A stretch of 64,000 nucleotides of DNA from Hypomesus transpacificus (lineage: Eukaryota > Chordata > Actinopteri > Osmeriformes > Osmeridae), in contig NC_061063.1 of the NCBI RefSeq assembly GCF_021917145.1, forward strand, positions 874,715 through 938,714, read 5' to 3'. The translations under genes were made by a program, and so were the position numbers. Numbering within the stretch: the stretch's first letter is position 1; each line of letters begins with the position of its first letter. The notes below the pieces were generated by a model. That model was not told the origin of the DNA, made no database searches, and worked only from the letters and a program-made list of their open reading frames with translations. Positions 1 to 25,914 of the stretch are shown piece after piece.

Positions 1-71
<71 letters not shown>

Positions 72-73
72 CC
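1..73. repeat. (CTGC)n microsatellite
   Basis: Eighteen perfect CTGC tetranucleotide units running off the left edge of the window. Confidence 0.97.
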
Positions 74-529
74 AGGGTCGGTGACTGTCGGTGTTGGTAC
101 TCTGTCATTGTCTGCTGGGGTCTGTCAGTTACTCTGTCAGTGCCTGTTGTCAATGCCAGTTACTCTGACAACCGTCGCCAAGTGAAAAGCAGTCCAGATG
201 TTAGACTTTGAGTGTTGTCTCGGGGCAGGTGAGGCACGGGGATAATCAGTGCGGCTGGGATTATCAGCTGATAAAACCCTTATCGGCTGAACAGGACAGT
301 TGACGTGTCACTGTTGTCACGGGAACCGCTCCCTCCTGCCCCGGGGGAAAACTTCAGAAGGCGAAGGTGTGTCTCATGTACTGCTGGAGCGGAGGACACT
401 GTGTGTATGTATGTTTGAGTTTGTGTGCGTGTGCGTGTGAGTGTGTGTGTGTGTATCTGTGTTCTTCTCGGTGCAGTCTAACCTGAACACACGCATTTTG
501 TAACATTCTCTCTGCCACGTAGCAGCCCA

Positions 530-864
530 CAGTAGAGATGCTAGTACACATTAGGAACCTGAACCCCAGTAGAGATGCTAGTACCCATTAGGAACCTTAA
601 CCCCAGTAGAGATGCTAGTACACATTAAGAACCTTAACCCCAGTAGAGATGCTAGTACACATTAGGAACCCTAACCCCAGTAGAGATGCTAGTACACGTT
701 AAGAACCTTAACCCCAGTAGAGATGCTAGTACACATTCGGAACCCTAACCCCAGTAAAGATGCTAGTACACATTAGGAACCCTAACCCCAGTAGAGATGC
801 TAGTACATATTAAGAACCTTAACCCCAGTAGAGATGCTAGTACACATTAGGAACCCTCACCCCA
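530..864. repeat. 37-bp minisatellite
   Basis: About nine units of 37 bases, built on AGTAGAGATGCTAGTACACA followed by TTAGGAACCCTAACCCC. Variation lies at the TTAGG/TTAAG and CCCT/CCTT positions. It lies in the intron before the first visible pi4kb exon. Confidence 0.93.
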
Positions 865-1773
865 CACTGCCACGGGCAGGTAGGATAATGTGAACATTAA
901 TAATTTGAAGAAGAATATAGATGACATGGAGAACGAGGGAACCAAGCATTTTGGTGCAGAGAACTTTTGTCAATGCGCATACGACGATGCACTTGAATAC
1001 TTAAGACGTGAAAACGCCATGTCAATCTCTCTCTGTGAATCTATGAAGCCTACTGTATCTATCTATCTTCTGCTCTTGGTTGGTTAATGGCTCCGTCTCC
1101 CTGCTGATGTTGGTGAAGGAGATGGTTCTCTTGTAAGCAGAGTTTATCCCTGGTTCAGGTAGCTTTGAATATGAAACCAGATAAGGCCTGGATCTGCACG
1201 GGTCACTTCCTGTTGGAGGTCAGTCATTTGACTGCAGAAGAAGAAGGCACGGGAAATGGTTTGGTCCGCTAGGAATACTAACAGGAAATGCAAATGGGTC
1301 ACAACTAGTGGGAGGAGGTCGGATGTCCCTTTGTTTTGTGACCCAGCAGCCAAGAGCCACTGAGCCTATTTAGGATGTATATTGTTTTGTAACTGCCAAT
1401 TTGGAGCTTTGGAAAAGATTCGAAACTGGTGATCTTTTCCAAATATGTCCGCCTGACAGCGTTGCGAGCTGCCAATCGTTCTAGAGAGAGCGCCTCGTCT
1501 CGGCTGTTGTGTAACCTCCCGAACACGCAGAATGTGAAGGCTGGAGATGAATATGCAGTCGTCGTCAACAACACCGGGAATATTTCCCTCTCAAATCCCC
1601 CGTCGATCCTTGAAGCCAGACTGAGACTCTTCTGCTGTCTGACCTACTTCCAGCAGCTTCTCTGGCTCCTGTGGAGGCTGGAGCAGTGACTAACCCTCTC
1701 CACAGACAGGTCCAAGAGGGTCTCGTGCGACGGCCGCTGGGCCGTCGCCGCCGCAACGCTGCCCCCTTGCTGA

Positions 1774-6040
<4,267 letters not shown>

Positions 6041-8430
6041 ACACACAGACACACACACAGGCGGAGGACAGAAACACACACGTACACACGCTGACAGTAG
6101 ATGGAAAGGACAGCACACACACACACACACACACACAGAGGAAAAACATGTTTACACACACGCATGCAGGCGTACTCGCGGGTGGAGATGCATGGCTTGC
6201 CTCAACAGCATACTTGAAGTCATGCATACACACCCTCACACTACACACCCTGTCTGGAAACTGCGTGTGAGCCCTCCTTCCAGAACCCTATCTTCTCCTC
6301 CTCCTCCTCCTCAATGCACCTTATGAGAAAGTTCCGGAGGGATAAACAGGGGTTTGGAAACCTCCTGCTGTGAGTGGAGGTATGAAATTGAATATGGGGA
6401 GGGGCAACATGTGAATGGGAGGACTCAAGAGAATGTGGGAGGAGCCGAAAGGGGCGCAGCGAATGACCAATGACTGTCATTGGAACTCCTGTGCAACGGT
6501 AGCAGGATGGAGACTCCATGAGTTGCACATGCCTAACCAGCTGTACTTGTAAACTTTGTTCCTTGAGAACAGAGACGGGCTCTCAGGAGCCTGGGGGAAA
6601 GGCTACTGTGTAGAGTCTGTGGAAGCACAACGTTGAACCGTATCAAGGTTCTCAAAAAGAACGTTTTCTTTCTTTGCTCTCAGAGAATGCGTTTGGCGTT
6701 TGCGTTTGACTAAGAGCATCCTGGGAGAGAGAGAGAGAATGTAAGAAAAGAGACTGTAAACCATCTAATGCGTGATTGTTTATCTATCTTGGTGGCCTAA
6801 TTCTGTTTCACCAAGGATCAGGTTTAGGCAGTCCAGGTTTTTCGAGTAAACTGGAAGTTTTATGTGAACTAAGACCAACTAACAGCCAAACGTTTGTGTT
6901 TTTGCTTTCTAATTTTCAAACCTTCAACGTTGAACCAAAATGACTACCTGTGGTAAAATGACAAACCCGTTGCAACAGATTTATGCAAAAACTCATATTG
7001 ATGTTCCACTAACGTAAGTCTGTAACCCTTTACTAAGTGTGTATATTAATGCATTATTATAATTATGCTTATTAATGTTATTACAACAAGCATATGTTTC
7101 GTTGATGTGATTTTACATATTTAACTAACGCTCGACAACAACACCCGCCAGCTGGGTGGCGAATGGATTGTAACTCCAGCGAAACCGGGAGAGAAAGCTG
7201 TCTTGGAGCGGACGATTTGTACTTAACGGGAGATGGGATGTTCTCTCACCGTGAGAATCTCTCGGCCTGAAATACCATTCTTCGTATTCAAAAACAGAAT
7301 GAACTCAGCCCCTGGATATGTGAATGTTTTATATGATACTCTACTAAACGCGTTTTCTTTTGATGTATTTTTGTTCTTTTTCGTCAGTCTCCGACACCAT
7401 TGTGTATATTCAGTATTGGCTGTTTCTGACACTGGCTGCCTGGGTTTTAACTGTCAATCAAGTAGCGGCAGATGCCACTGAGTGGCAGATAAACCGACGG
7501 AGCTTGGAACCACTAATGACGGGCAGGAAGTGTGTGCTCGTTCCTGCGCTAGTTAGTTAGCTTAGTTATTTAGTGAAGTCGATAGGTGTTCCTGTGAGCA
7601 AACTGATGCCTTGAGTCGTACTGAAGGTACAACTGTTTATCAATGCAAATGTTCCCGCGACAACGAGGGCGTGCCGGTCATGTTCCCAGGAAGTGCTTTA
7701 TTAAGGAAGTTTGATCTCTTCTGACCTTTTTAAAAGACATGTCCGTAGTGGGATCCATGAAATGACCTTGACCTTTGACCCCAATTTCCCAAAACGGTCA
7801 ACCATCGCTGACCCCAATCCTGATTCTAAAAACCTAATCTAGCCCACCACACACGCACACACAAAGTATGAGGCTCACATGTATGGGCACAGACTGGAAA
7901 GGAAGCTCTGACCCTAGTGGTCACTGGTCACATCCGAGCAAGTAAGGTCACATGGTCAGGCCATCTCAAGGGTCCCAACTCGATGACATCATGTTCACTT
8001 CTTCCATGGCCTTTCCTGTCATTCCAAAACGGAATTTAGAATCTATCCATGGTTCTGTAATTCACATTTGAAACTATTCCATGTGAGTTACTCCTGAAGT
8101 GCATTTATCTTTTTCACACCCCACCCTCTGATTCTCTGCCTCTCATTGGTGAGGGTGTTCTGGCACAACCAACATCGTTGTCCATGTATGGTCACATCTT
8201 GGACACCAGATACAGGTCGAATGAGTATATGTCCCTTTTAAAAGGGGAAGATATATTATTTTGTACCATTTAAACAACAATCCTTTGCACTTCTGTCATG
8301 GAGGAACTTGCCTGATGTTGTTTTAGGGACCATCCAACCTTCAGGCTACAGAGACACCCTGTACCAGAACCAGACTAACGCATGACTCATTCAATAAACT
8401 TGACATTTGTTTTGTTTTTTTAATAAAGTT
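6041..8430 (+). other. pi4kb: pi4kb 3' UTR
   Basis: No open frame of interest. It begins with CA-rich sequence and continues as AT-richer, non-repetitive DNA typical of a long 3' UTR. Two AATAAA signals lie at its end (8393-8398 and 8422-8427). The exact cleavage site is not known. Confidence 0.55.
8393..8427 (+). promoter_or_regulatory. pi4kb: Paired candidate poly(A) signals of pi4kb
   Basis: AATAAA at 8393-8398 and again at 8422-8427, separated by a T-rich stretch and followed by GTTGTGGCTCTTTTTTT. This closely matches a poly(A) site with a GU/U-rich downstream element. Confidence 0.6.
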
Positions 8431-9219
8431 GTGGCTCTTTTTTTATACCTCCGAATCCAAATGTCTTACTAGTGGTGGTCAATTGTAACTTCTAGGAACA
8501 CATTCTGAATGAGCCTTTATGGACTTTGAATGGAGAAATTGTGGAGGGCAGACGAGTATCACGAAGACACAGACCTCCAGCTCAGAGCACAGCCTGTCTG
8601 TCATGAACCCACGACATCAAGCAAAGCTGTACTTCGCGAAGACACACACACATCCCAAAAAGACTCCAGATCCCAGGATAGTTTCGATTTTCCTTTACTG
8701 ACGTGGCGACATCATAACATTAAATACATACAAAGCAAAAATAGGTGGCGGCAATTAAGACTTGGCGATAAGTGGGTGTGGTCTAGTGTTGCTGTAAGCC
8801 CCTCCCCCTCCCCTAAAGCCCCTCCCCTAAAGCTACTAATAAGGCCCAGCTGCCTTCCTCCTCAAGTGTGCACTTGTCCACTTTCTGTTGAATAGTGCAG
8901 CATTGCGGTTTGCATCCTTCCTGTGCTGGGCGTGTACACTTTACAGTGTACCAGATCTGCTATTCACTTCACTTGACAGTAAAGGTCCACAATTGCATCT
9001 TTATAACTGCTACAATCCTTCAACAACGACAATAATCACAAACACCCACAACAGAGCCTAGTGACTGAGCTAGCTGTCCTTTATGACACTTCAAAAAACA
9101 CCTCCCAGATCTCCGCTCTCCCTTGCATATTTACTAGGTGGCTGAGCGCTGCGCTCCCTCTGCTCGCCACGTGGGGGCGACAGATCACCTTCCAGGACCC
9201 AACAGCCCTTCAGTATGTA

Positions 9220-9243
9220 CCCCCCCCCCCCCCCCCCCCCCCC
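9220..9243. repeat. Poly-C tract
   Basis: Twenty-four consecutive C; a broken second tract lies at 9334-9353. Confidence 0.97.
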
Positions 9244-9949
9244 TTAAGCATTATCAAAGTACTCTAGCATATCGATGCACTTTAGCATATTAAAATCCAC
9301 TTGCAGATCATCTTTATGTGTTAAAGTACTTTTACCCCCCCCTCCCCCCCCCCGGTAATTTAGATGTGTTAAAGCACTTTAGCAGGGCACTGGGTGCATC
9401 CCTCAGGTGGTGGCGGAGGTGGGGAGGTAGGAGTGGGGGTTGGTGGGGGGGCAGGAATGTTGACATAGTAGATCCCTCCTGGACAGGACAGCTCCTCTAC
9501 CTAAACCCTGACTGGATCGGGGGCAGTCCTGACTGACACGAGCCAGACAGAACTGATGGACTGGGACCTCCAGGGTGGAGCGGGATAGAGAGGCTGGGGA
9601 GGGATGGGGGTAGAGTGGGGTAGAATGGTGGGAGTTTGATAGAGAGGGTGGGTGAGGCATTGAGAAGGTGAAATGGAGTGGACAGAGTGGGGGGAGGTAG
9701 AGAGGGGGGGGGGGGGGGTGAGGGTGTTGGTGAGATTTGTTGTGCTCCAATATTTAACCAAACAAGCGTTAGTGTGTCCACCTTCGTAGCACGCTTGTGA
9801 GCAGAGAGGCATCCAGGCCCCAGGAGAGGGTGACATCAGATCCAGGCTCCAGCACCGCCATCCTGGCTCACATCCCCCCAGTCGCTCCCTCACACCTCCA
9901 GCACTCAAGGTCTCCTGAAGCCTTACGTACATCCAGCTAGGCTGGTGAC

Positions 9950-10165
9950 AGACTGACTGCCTGCCTGGTTACTGGCTGCCTGGTTACCAACTGCCTGGTC
10001 ACAGACTACCTGGTTACAGACTGACTGCATAGTGACAGACTGACTGCCTGGTAACAGACAAACTGGTGGCAGACTGCCTGGTTACAGACTGACTGCATAG
10101 TGACAGACTGACTGCCTGGTAACAGACGAACTGGTGGCAGACGGCCTGGTTACAGACTGGTTGCT
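9950..10165. repeat. Degenerate tandem repeat (GACTGACTGCCTGGTNACA words)
   Basis: Repeats of CTGCCTGGTTACAGACTGACTGC. A segment of about 68 bases (from near 10013 and from near 10081) is repeated almost perfectly, containing GCATAGTGACAGACTGACTG. Confidence 0.8.
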
Positions 10166-10283
10166 GGGCAGGAAAGGACAGGACTGAGCATGCCTGGGTG
10201 GGGCTGGACAGGAGGGGGCAGTGGGGAGCAGGGAGAGGCGGAGGGGGTGAGGAGGGAGGGGTGAGGATGAGGGGTGAGGAGGT

Positions 10284-10628
10284 CTATAGTATGACACAGT
10301 CCGAGTCCTTCTCTCGTCTTCTCGATCCTCCCTGTTGACCCGAAGCTTGACCTCTGACCTGGAAGGAAAACAGACACAAACAACCGCGTTGACACCTGTG
10401 ACAGCATGGTGATGGACCGGGGCTAGTCTTGTGAGCAGTGCTTGTGCTTTGGGGCTTGTTGTTGTTATTATCAGTGACCTATGCACTTTGTAAAGCTCTC
10501 TCTTGGAAGTCGCTTTGGATACCAGCTGAATGAATACATGTAAATGTAGTCAGGGAGGTGTCTGTGCTGGGCAGAGTCATGTCTTCACCTGCTGTGTGTG
10601 GGGCTGGGAGGGGCCCTGTTGTTGCTGC

Positions 10629-10660
<32 letters not shown>

Positions 10661-13600
10661 CTGTTGGTACTCCTCCTCCTGCAGCTGGCGAGCTAGCTCC
10701 AGGTCACTGAGGGGCCCCGGGGCCTCTCCCTGGGCCTGCTGGAGAGACATGGCTACCAGGTAGTCCTGAACACACACACACACAGGTACGCACACACGCA
10801 CAAACAGACACGCAGACACACACACACAAGCACACAAAACAGGCAAGCACACACACACACACACACACAGCCACACAAAGTGGCATGCGCACATACACAC
10901 ACCAACACACACACACAAAGAGAACCAAAGAACAAAGGCTGGCGTTATTGTCCTTCTCCTTTTCACTGCTGTCCCATTAGCATTAGCATCACGGTAGCCT
11001 GTAGCCTGACCTGGTCTATCTGCCTCTGCTGCTGCTGCGGGCTGGGCAGGGAGACGGGCGGGGCCAGGGGCCGCTGGGGCGGGTGGCAGAGGCGGAAGTC
11101 GGAGTCGCAGAAGTTCCCGTCCCCCTCCACGTTGTGGAGGCTCTCCCACACCAGCCCCTCCTCCTGCAGGAAGCCCTGGTCCGTCACCAGCAGGTACAGG
11201 TGACCCTGAGGGGCAGGGAGTCAGGGGGGCGGGGGTCAGGGGGGCTGACGCACAAACGCACCCGCCGGGAACATACACGGATACACACACGCACGCACCT
11301 TGTGCTTGATCATGGTGCTGAAGTGGTTGTTCCTGAAGAAGACGGAGATCTCTCCCTCGGAGGCGGTGGCGTTGAGCTCACACAGACCGTGGTACGACAG
11401 CTGGGTGGCCGTGGACTCCAGGAACTGCTCCGACACCAGGCCTGGGGACACGGGGTCACAGTGATGGGTCAGGGGTCACGGTAGGGTTAGGGGAGAGTCC
11501 CAGTGGCGTCAGGATTAGGGCAGGGTCAGAAGGATTTGGGTCAGGATTCAAAGGTGAAAGGTCACCTTCACTGACGCGGTTACTGTCTGTTGAGTGTTTG
11601 TAGTCGATGATCTTCTCCACCAGCTGGTTATAGCTCAGCTTCCCCACAGCTGACACTATCTCTGGACTCTGAAGAGAGACAAGAAGAAACAGTATTATCA
11701 CTCTAGACGACATTTACTGTGAAAAGACAAGAAACGACTGTTAAATGGGAAAATACTTGTAGTGGGACTCTTATTGTGGAAATCCCTCAGGAGGACTCTT
11801 ATTGTGAAAGCTCGTACCTGTGGGTCAACCAGCCAGCCGTGGTACAGCGGGATGTTGAGCAAGTCAAACACAATGCATTCTGGGGTATACTCGAAGTCAG
11901 TAACGCCCGTGAAACGCACGTTGACATCCAGACCTGTAGACAGTTTGGGAAGGACTGCCATGGCATCACTCATGTTCTGGAACACACACACACACCCCAG
12001 GTTAACACACACACACCCCAGGTTAACACACACACACACACACGAGGTTAACACACACACACGGACGTTATTAGAGGATACACATACTTCATAAGGATAA
12101 GTGGATTTATGTTGGTCGTCTACAGGGAGTAGGTGGGTAACACTGCTAAGTTTGAAAATACCGGAAATACTGTTTGTCTTATCACCTTCACCCTCACAAT
12201 TTCTACCTCCCTTTCTCTCCCTCATCCTCCATTTCTATATATATTCCTCTCTACTCCCCTCTTCTCTTTCTCGACCTCTCCTTCTCTCGTGTCTCCTAAC
12301 GTCTCTCTTCTCCCCTTCTGACCTTCTCTCTTTCTCTCACCCCCCCTTCTCTCTTTCTCTCACCCCCCCTTCTCTCTTTCCCTCTGGCTGATTCCGGTCC
12401 TATTAACAGCAGAGTAAACAGCCGCTGGTCTGAGTGTTTATGTGTTAAATACCTGCTGGAAGTTCAGCTCCATGCCTTCTGCCTTCTCTCTGGGCTTGAC
12501 AGATAACACACATTCTCCTGTCACACACACACACACGGTTAGAAATTAAGCATTAACCTCAAAGGCCCACTAACCCCAGTCAGGAATGTGGACTCTTTAT
12601 CTCCCAGCTGTTGCTAACGGTTTAGTATCAAAAGTGTGTTTAATACACACAAGGCATGTTTCCATCGGCTGAGTCAACCATGACAGAACTGAGCAATCCT
12701 GCAGCCTAACCCCAGAGTGAGTCAGAGCCAAGACAACACAGTCCTTCTACTGTTACAGAGGCCACATGGGAGTCAAGACAACCCAAGCCTCCATCTCCGC
12801 TCCCTCACCTAGGTGGGCCATCAGGTCCTCTGTGGTGATTACTTCTGTCTGGGCAGGCAGCTTTGCCTGGGAACAGAGCACAGAACACGTAAATCCGAAG
12901 ATAGAGGTGTGTTGATTCAAGCTATGTTCCACACCCAAACCACTAAACTCCCAGCTTAAATAACTATCCGATAACACTTAGTTTGGGCCAGTCTAAGATG
13001 ATAGTATATTATTATATTGATACTAGTGATTACATATGCTAAGGATAAGGTGAAAATGTTGAGTGAGAATACATAATAAAGCGTGCATTAAAAAAGTGTG
13101 GTAATGCTAATGTTTGATTGTGCTAACAGTAATGCACGATAAAGTGCATGACGATGTGTGATAATGTATTCTACTGATAATGTGTCTGATAATGGTAGCA
13201 TGCTAATGTTATCGATAATCTTTGATCATGTGTCTGATAATGATAGCGAGTGCTAATGCTAACAATAATCTGAGATCATGTGTCTGATAACTGTGGCGAG
13301 CGCTAATGCTAATGCTAGTGAGCGTACCTTCCACCTGAGGAACAGGGTATTCATGATGGCCAGCAGGGGGCAGGGCCCGTTCTCGCTCTGCGTGATGATG
13401 GGCGTCTTCTTCTCCTTCCACGTGATCCACTTCACAAAATAGTAGGCAGGCGCAGCAGGCTCGGGCTCCAGGGCAGCTGTGGCACCCCCTGTGGCCGGTG
13501 GGGGAACTGCAGGGGCGGAGGTGAACCCAGGTCCTGCCCCCGCCGGGGCTTCTTCCTCCCCCAGGCAGGGAGCGTCTGCGGAGGGGGAGCGCCCCTCCAC

Positions 13601-14104
13601 GCCCAGGGCTGAGTAGGAGGAGGACAGGGGTTCGTCCAGGGAGTTCCCAGGGGTGATGTCCGAGAGCTCCAGGCTAGGGATGGAGAAGGAGGCGGAGTCG
13701 GAGGACGGGCCCAGGTCCTGTGAGCCCCCAAGCGTGGTCTGGGACTGGGAGCGCTCCTCCTCCTCCACCCCCTTCCTCTCTTCCTCCTGGGGTGCACCGT
13801 TTTCAGACACGGGAGTTGTTGTTTCCTTGGCTGGAGTGGGAGTTGTAGTTTCCTGGGCTGGAGTTGTAGTTTCCCTAGGTTTACCTAGGCCCTCCGCCTC
13901 CACCAGAGGGGTTTTAGAGGCCGGGGGCAGTTTGACTGGGTTTTCGTAACCCGGGAGATCCACCAAGGAGGTGGAGTCTTCCGTCGCCGTGGAGACTGCT
14001 GGTTGAAGGCTTCCGTCTTTGGCCTGGGTGGATGGCAGTTGAAGGTCCTCTTTGCACACGCTCAGTAACTCCCCACCCACTCTATCATTGCTGGCGTCTG
14101 ACAT
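10284..14104 (-). CDS. mindy1: MINDY-1 / FAM63A deubiquitinase, complete (nine coding exons)
   Basis: Cysteine deubiquitinase that trims K48-linked ubiquitin chains. Coding exons, 5' to 3' on the minus strand: 14104-13328, 12866-12809, 12517-12453, 11976-11818, 11668-11566, 11441-11299, 11205-11011, 10765-10589, 10358-10284. Phase is consistent and gives 583 residues. The first 220 or so residues are low-complexity, Pro/Glu/Ser-rich and longer than in the human protein (about 470 residues in total). Catalytic residues are visible: Gln239 and Cys245 in TQSENGPCPLLAI, and His427 in FFRNNHFSTM. The last third has DYLVAMSLQQ and LSDLELARQLQEEEYQ, matching the ubiquitin-binding MIU region, followed by 17 Gln (534-550). 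The protein ends REKDSDCVIL, a CAAX-type prenylation signal with Leu last. Exon 1 probably extends into 5' UTR to 14189 (acceptor TTTTTGCAG). A donor at 14286/14285 and another at 15421/15420 suggest further non-coding exons. MINDY2 is the alternative paralogue; the neighbours favour mindy1. Confidence 0.95.
10405..10555 (+). mobile_element. L2-type LINE 3'-end fragment
   Basis: Shares ATCAGTGACCTATGC, TTTGTAAAGCTCTCTCTTGG and AAGTCGCTTTGGATA with the 3' end of the longer LINE at 63741-63834. It ends GAATACATGTAAATGTA, typical of the L2 tail. It is 5'-truncated and has no coding capacity. It lies in mindy1 intron 8 and also runs through the last coding exon's upstream region. Confidence 0.75.
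10616..10666 (-). repeat. mindy1: CAG/CAA polyglutamine tract in mindy1 exon 8
   Basis: Seventeen consecutive glutamine codons, mixed CAG and CAA, directly follow the MIU-type helix LARQLQEEEY. CAA interruptions should slow expansion. As I recall it, the human protein has a much shorter Gln run here. The tract may vary in length between individuals. Confidence 0.9.
12980..13320. repeat. Degenerate AT-rich tandem repeat in mindy1 intron 1
   Basis: Words GATAATG, TGTGTCTGATAA and GCTAATGCTAA recur. The two best units, of about 60-70 bases, each read GATCATGTGTCTGATAA followed by GCTAATGCTAA. The array reaches almost to the exon 1 donor. Confidence 0.7.
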
Positions 14105-14189
14105 CCTGTCCGTAGCACTTAGTTGTCCAGAGATTAAAAATTAAGGCCAAGTCGGCTTCAAAGACTACCCTCTGAGAGCGAATAAAAAG

Positions 14190-16009
14190 CTGCAAAAACA
14201 CACAAACTAAACGTCTCTCAGAGCCCTTTACACGAGATTAGTGGCGTTTGGGAGGTGACCTGGCAGTGTCGGACAGGGTTTTTACCTTGAGGGAGCGCTG
14301 TTTCTGTCACTGCTGCATTCCTGAGGAGCTCCCTTGTTTGGCAGAGCGAGGGCAGGGCGGGGGGTGACTTGACTTTCGCCACTTCTGGGAGTCACATTAG
14401 ACAGAGGCTTGTACAAAGGACCTAATACAAAGGCCCATTTGCTCTCAAGTCAAGTTTGGGATCCCAGGTGCCAGAGCTCTCTTTTTGACAGAGAGACACA
14501 AGATTCACTGCAAATACAAAAGCAGGTTTGTGACAGAAAAAAGTAGTTATTCCAGAAATATTATCACAAAATATCAGCCTTCAACGAGACAAGGCAGCCT
14601 TTTCGTGTTCATGTTACAGGAAGAAGGTAGTTAGGTTTGACTATGCTTAAAGCTCCTAGTCAAATAATGTCGTTCGGTAGCTTCAGGCAATAGAACAACC
14701 GAAGTGAACAACCACAAACATGGAATCGGTCAAATGTTGTTTGACCTTGCCAACTACGCAGTCTTCTGTTCAGAATCAAATAACGCCTCAGATGAATGTT
14801 AGATAGTGTCTGAGTTTGTTTCGTCAACGCACAGGTCACCGTACAGTGGTGGTTAGTCAGACTCCTCCTCCCTTGGTTTTTACTTCGTGACAGTGATGAC
14901 TAGGTAGGATTTCAGCAAGTTGCTCAGTGGTGAACTGTTAGCCTGAATTCTGCTTTGTCCGAAGGTGAGAGCTAACTAACAAGAACGTACTTTTCAGGCG
15001 TGACCATAATCGGTGATAACAGACCTGCAATGAAAGGCACAACAATTTCAACAATGTAAAATTTACAAAAACGTGATTCTTACTGGTGATTACAGTGAGG
15101 TTACAATCCATGAGCTAATTTCAATTATAAATTCAACGCCAGATCGTAGATATACATTTGCTTGACAAAACTACTGTAACAACAACATATAGCAAAAAAA
15201 AATTGTGCTACACATTGTTAATGTAAACCATCCCAATGGAGCTAAACCTTACGAAATAAGCATGATGTTCCAACATTACTGATTAGGCAACAGCTGGCAA
15301 GCTACCTCCCTGACTCAATAGTTTGCATACTAGCTGGTACTAGGCTAGGTAGAGCTAGCTATCTCTAGCTTCTGGGCTAGCCCGCTAGCTTAACGCTGAT
15401 GCTGACAGAGAACAACTCACCATAAAGCCACTAGCGACACCGCAAATTACCCACTTGTTTGAAAATTCGCCTTGCTGTTAGCTAGGTTCATCAAGAATAG
15501 CATACGCAAAAAAAAAAAAAAGGATCGGACTAACTAGTCCACGTTTTCAAGCTTTGCTGACAGACAGATGACCATGCTATTTACATTCCTCGTTCGTAAC
15601 ATCAAATGCGTGTACTCCACATCCGGAAACCACGGTGGGTAAACAATGATGTCACGACGTTTAACGGCCACTGCAAATGAGCGTGCACGTCAAGTCGTGA
15701 TTACACTCATCCGATGGCTTTGAATCTACAACAGGGTTGGTCGTACGGACGTGAACGGTGCAGCTACGGGTACATTGTTTTTGGGATCAGTGTTTGGGAC
15801 AATCTTGGTGGAATATTCACCAGGGGGTGACCACGCCCACTTTTCACACATGATAGCTACAACAGCACCGCAGACGACTCCGTCCCCCTCACCCTCTTCT
15901 ATCTCCCATCTCTCACCCCGTTAGATATCTGTCAAGTTACTGCAGAGGACTCTCACCGACAATAAAACTGTTATACTGAATATCCCAAGTGTGTCCTGCT
16001 CAGGCGAAA
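14190..16009. promoter_or_regulatory. Head-to-head mindy1/prune1 spacer, candidate shared promoter region
   Basis: mindy1 is transcribed leftward and prune1 rightward from this interval. A minus-strand splice donor (ATG|GTGAGT, exon end 15421) suggests a non-coding first exon of mindy1 just above it. The stretch 15600-15680 holds an ETS-type core CCGGAA (15623-15628) and a CRE-like TGATGTCA (15647-15654), plausible elements of a TATA-less housekeeping promoter. About 15.3-15.4 kb is rich in short GCTAGCT palindromic words of no known role. The start sites are inferred, not seen. Confidence 0.45.
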
Positions 16010-25046
<9,037 letters not shown>

Positions 25047-25914
25047 ATCGGAAAAAACGTGGACGTTTGTATCCGACTCTTGTTAGGTCACCGGGAGTCT
25101 GTGTCTGGGATGCTGACTGTTGTGAGCAGCAGCAGGAACGAGGCCTTGGTCGAGGGATTTCGAGGTGTTCCTCTTTGCTATCTTAACAGAGGGGTTCTCT
25201 GTGGGATCCATCCATGCGAGGGGTTCCTCTCCACTCTCCATCTCTCCACGAGACACACAGCAGGGCTAGGGAATGGGAGCGTTCCTCTGGAGAGAACAGA
25301 AGATGGAAGGAGGTAGAGGAAGAGAGAGATGAACTGAGAGAAAGGGAGGGAAGGAGAACGTTTGGAGATATTTTACAGACTTATGCATGAAGTTGTTTGC
25401 CTTTTTGCGAGTCAGTTGATTCTGTTTGTTTTTTATTGTTGTTTTTTTCCTCCCAAAGTGTCAATCAAAACACATAAGTTCTGTTGAAATGTTTCATGGG
25501 AGATGTAGTTTGTGTGATCAATGCAATGGCCCAAGTGATGTCACTATCTTGCCTTCATCAGTTATCTTTTATGGTCACATACACAAACATGCACATACAC
25601 ACACCCATACACACTTTCTCTCACTCACTCACACACACACACACACACACACAGGCAAACACACGTTCTTAAAAGTTGTACCTGGATGTTTCTTTCTCAA
25701 CCAGTGTCCTTCTTGCAGATTTTGAATTAATGTCTTAAACCCAGAGTTTTTCCTTAGGAACACTTCCTTAGCAACCTCCTTCTTCATAAAAGCTATTGTC
25801 TTCTAACAGGTGTAACCATGAGACATACCCTGAGTAAATAATTAATTAATGTTGCCATGTCCTTTCAGGCATTGGTCCTTCCCATAATGCACGGCTGTTT
25901 CTCTGTCCCCTGTA

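Larger units (their letters stand above)
8431..10283. other. Tail-to-tail interval between pi4kb (+) and mindy1 (-)
   Basis: Holds the 3' UTR of mindy1 on its right side, a 24-base C run (9220-9243), G-rich minus-strand repeats around 9.4-9.7 kb and a degenerate tandem repeat at about 9950-10160. No gene was recognised. Confidence 0.5.

Noticed and set aside
10613-10670. Plus-strand cysteine-rich frame (poly-Cys)
   Set aside because: Antisense reading of the mindy1 CAG tract.
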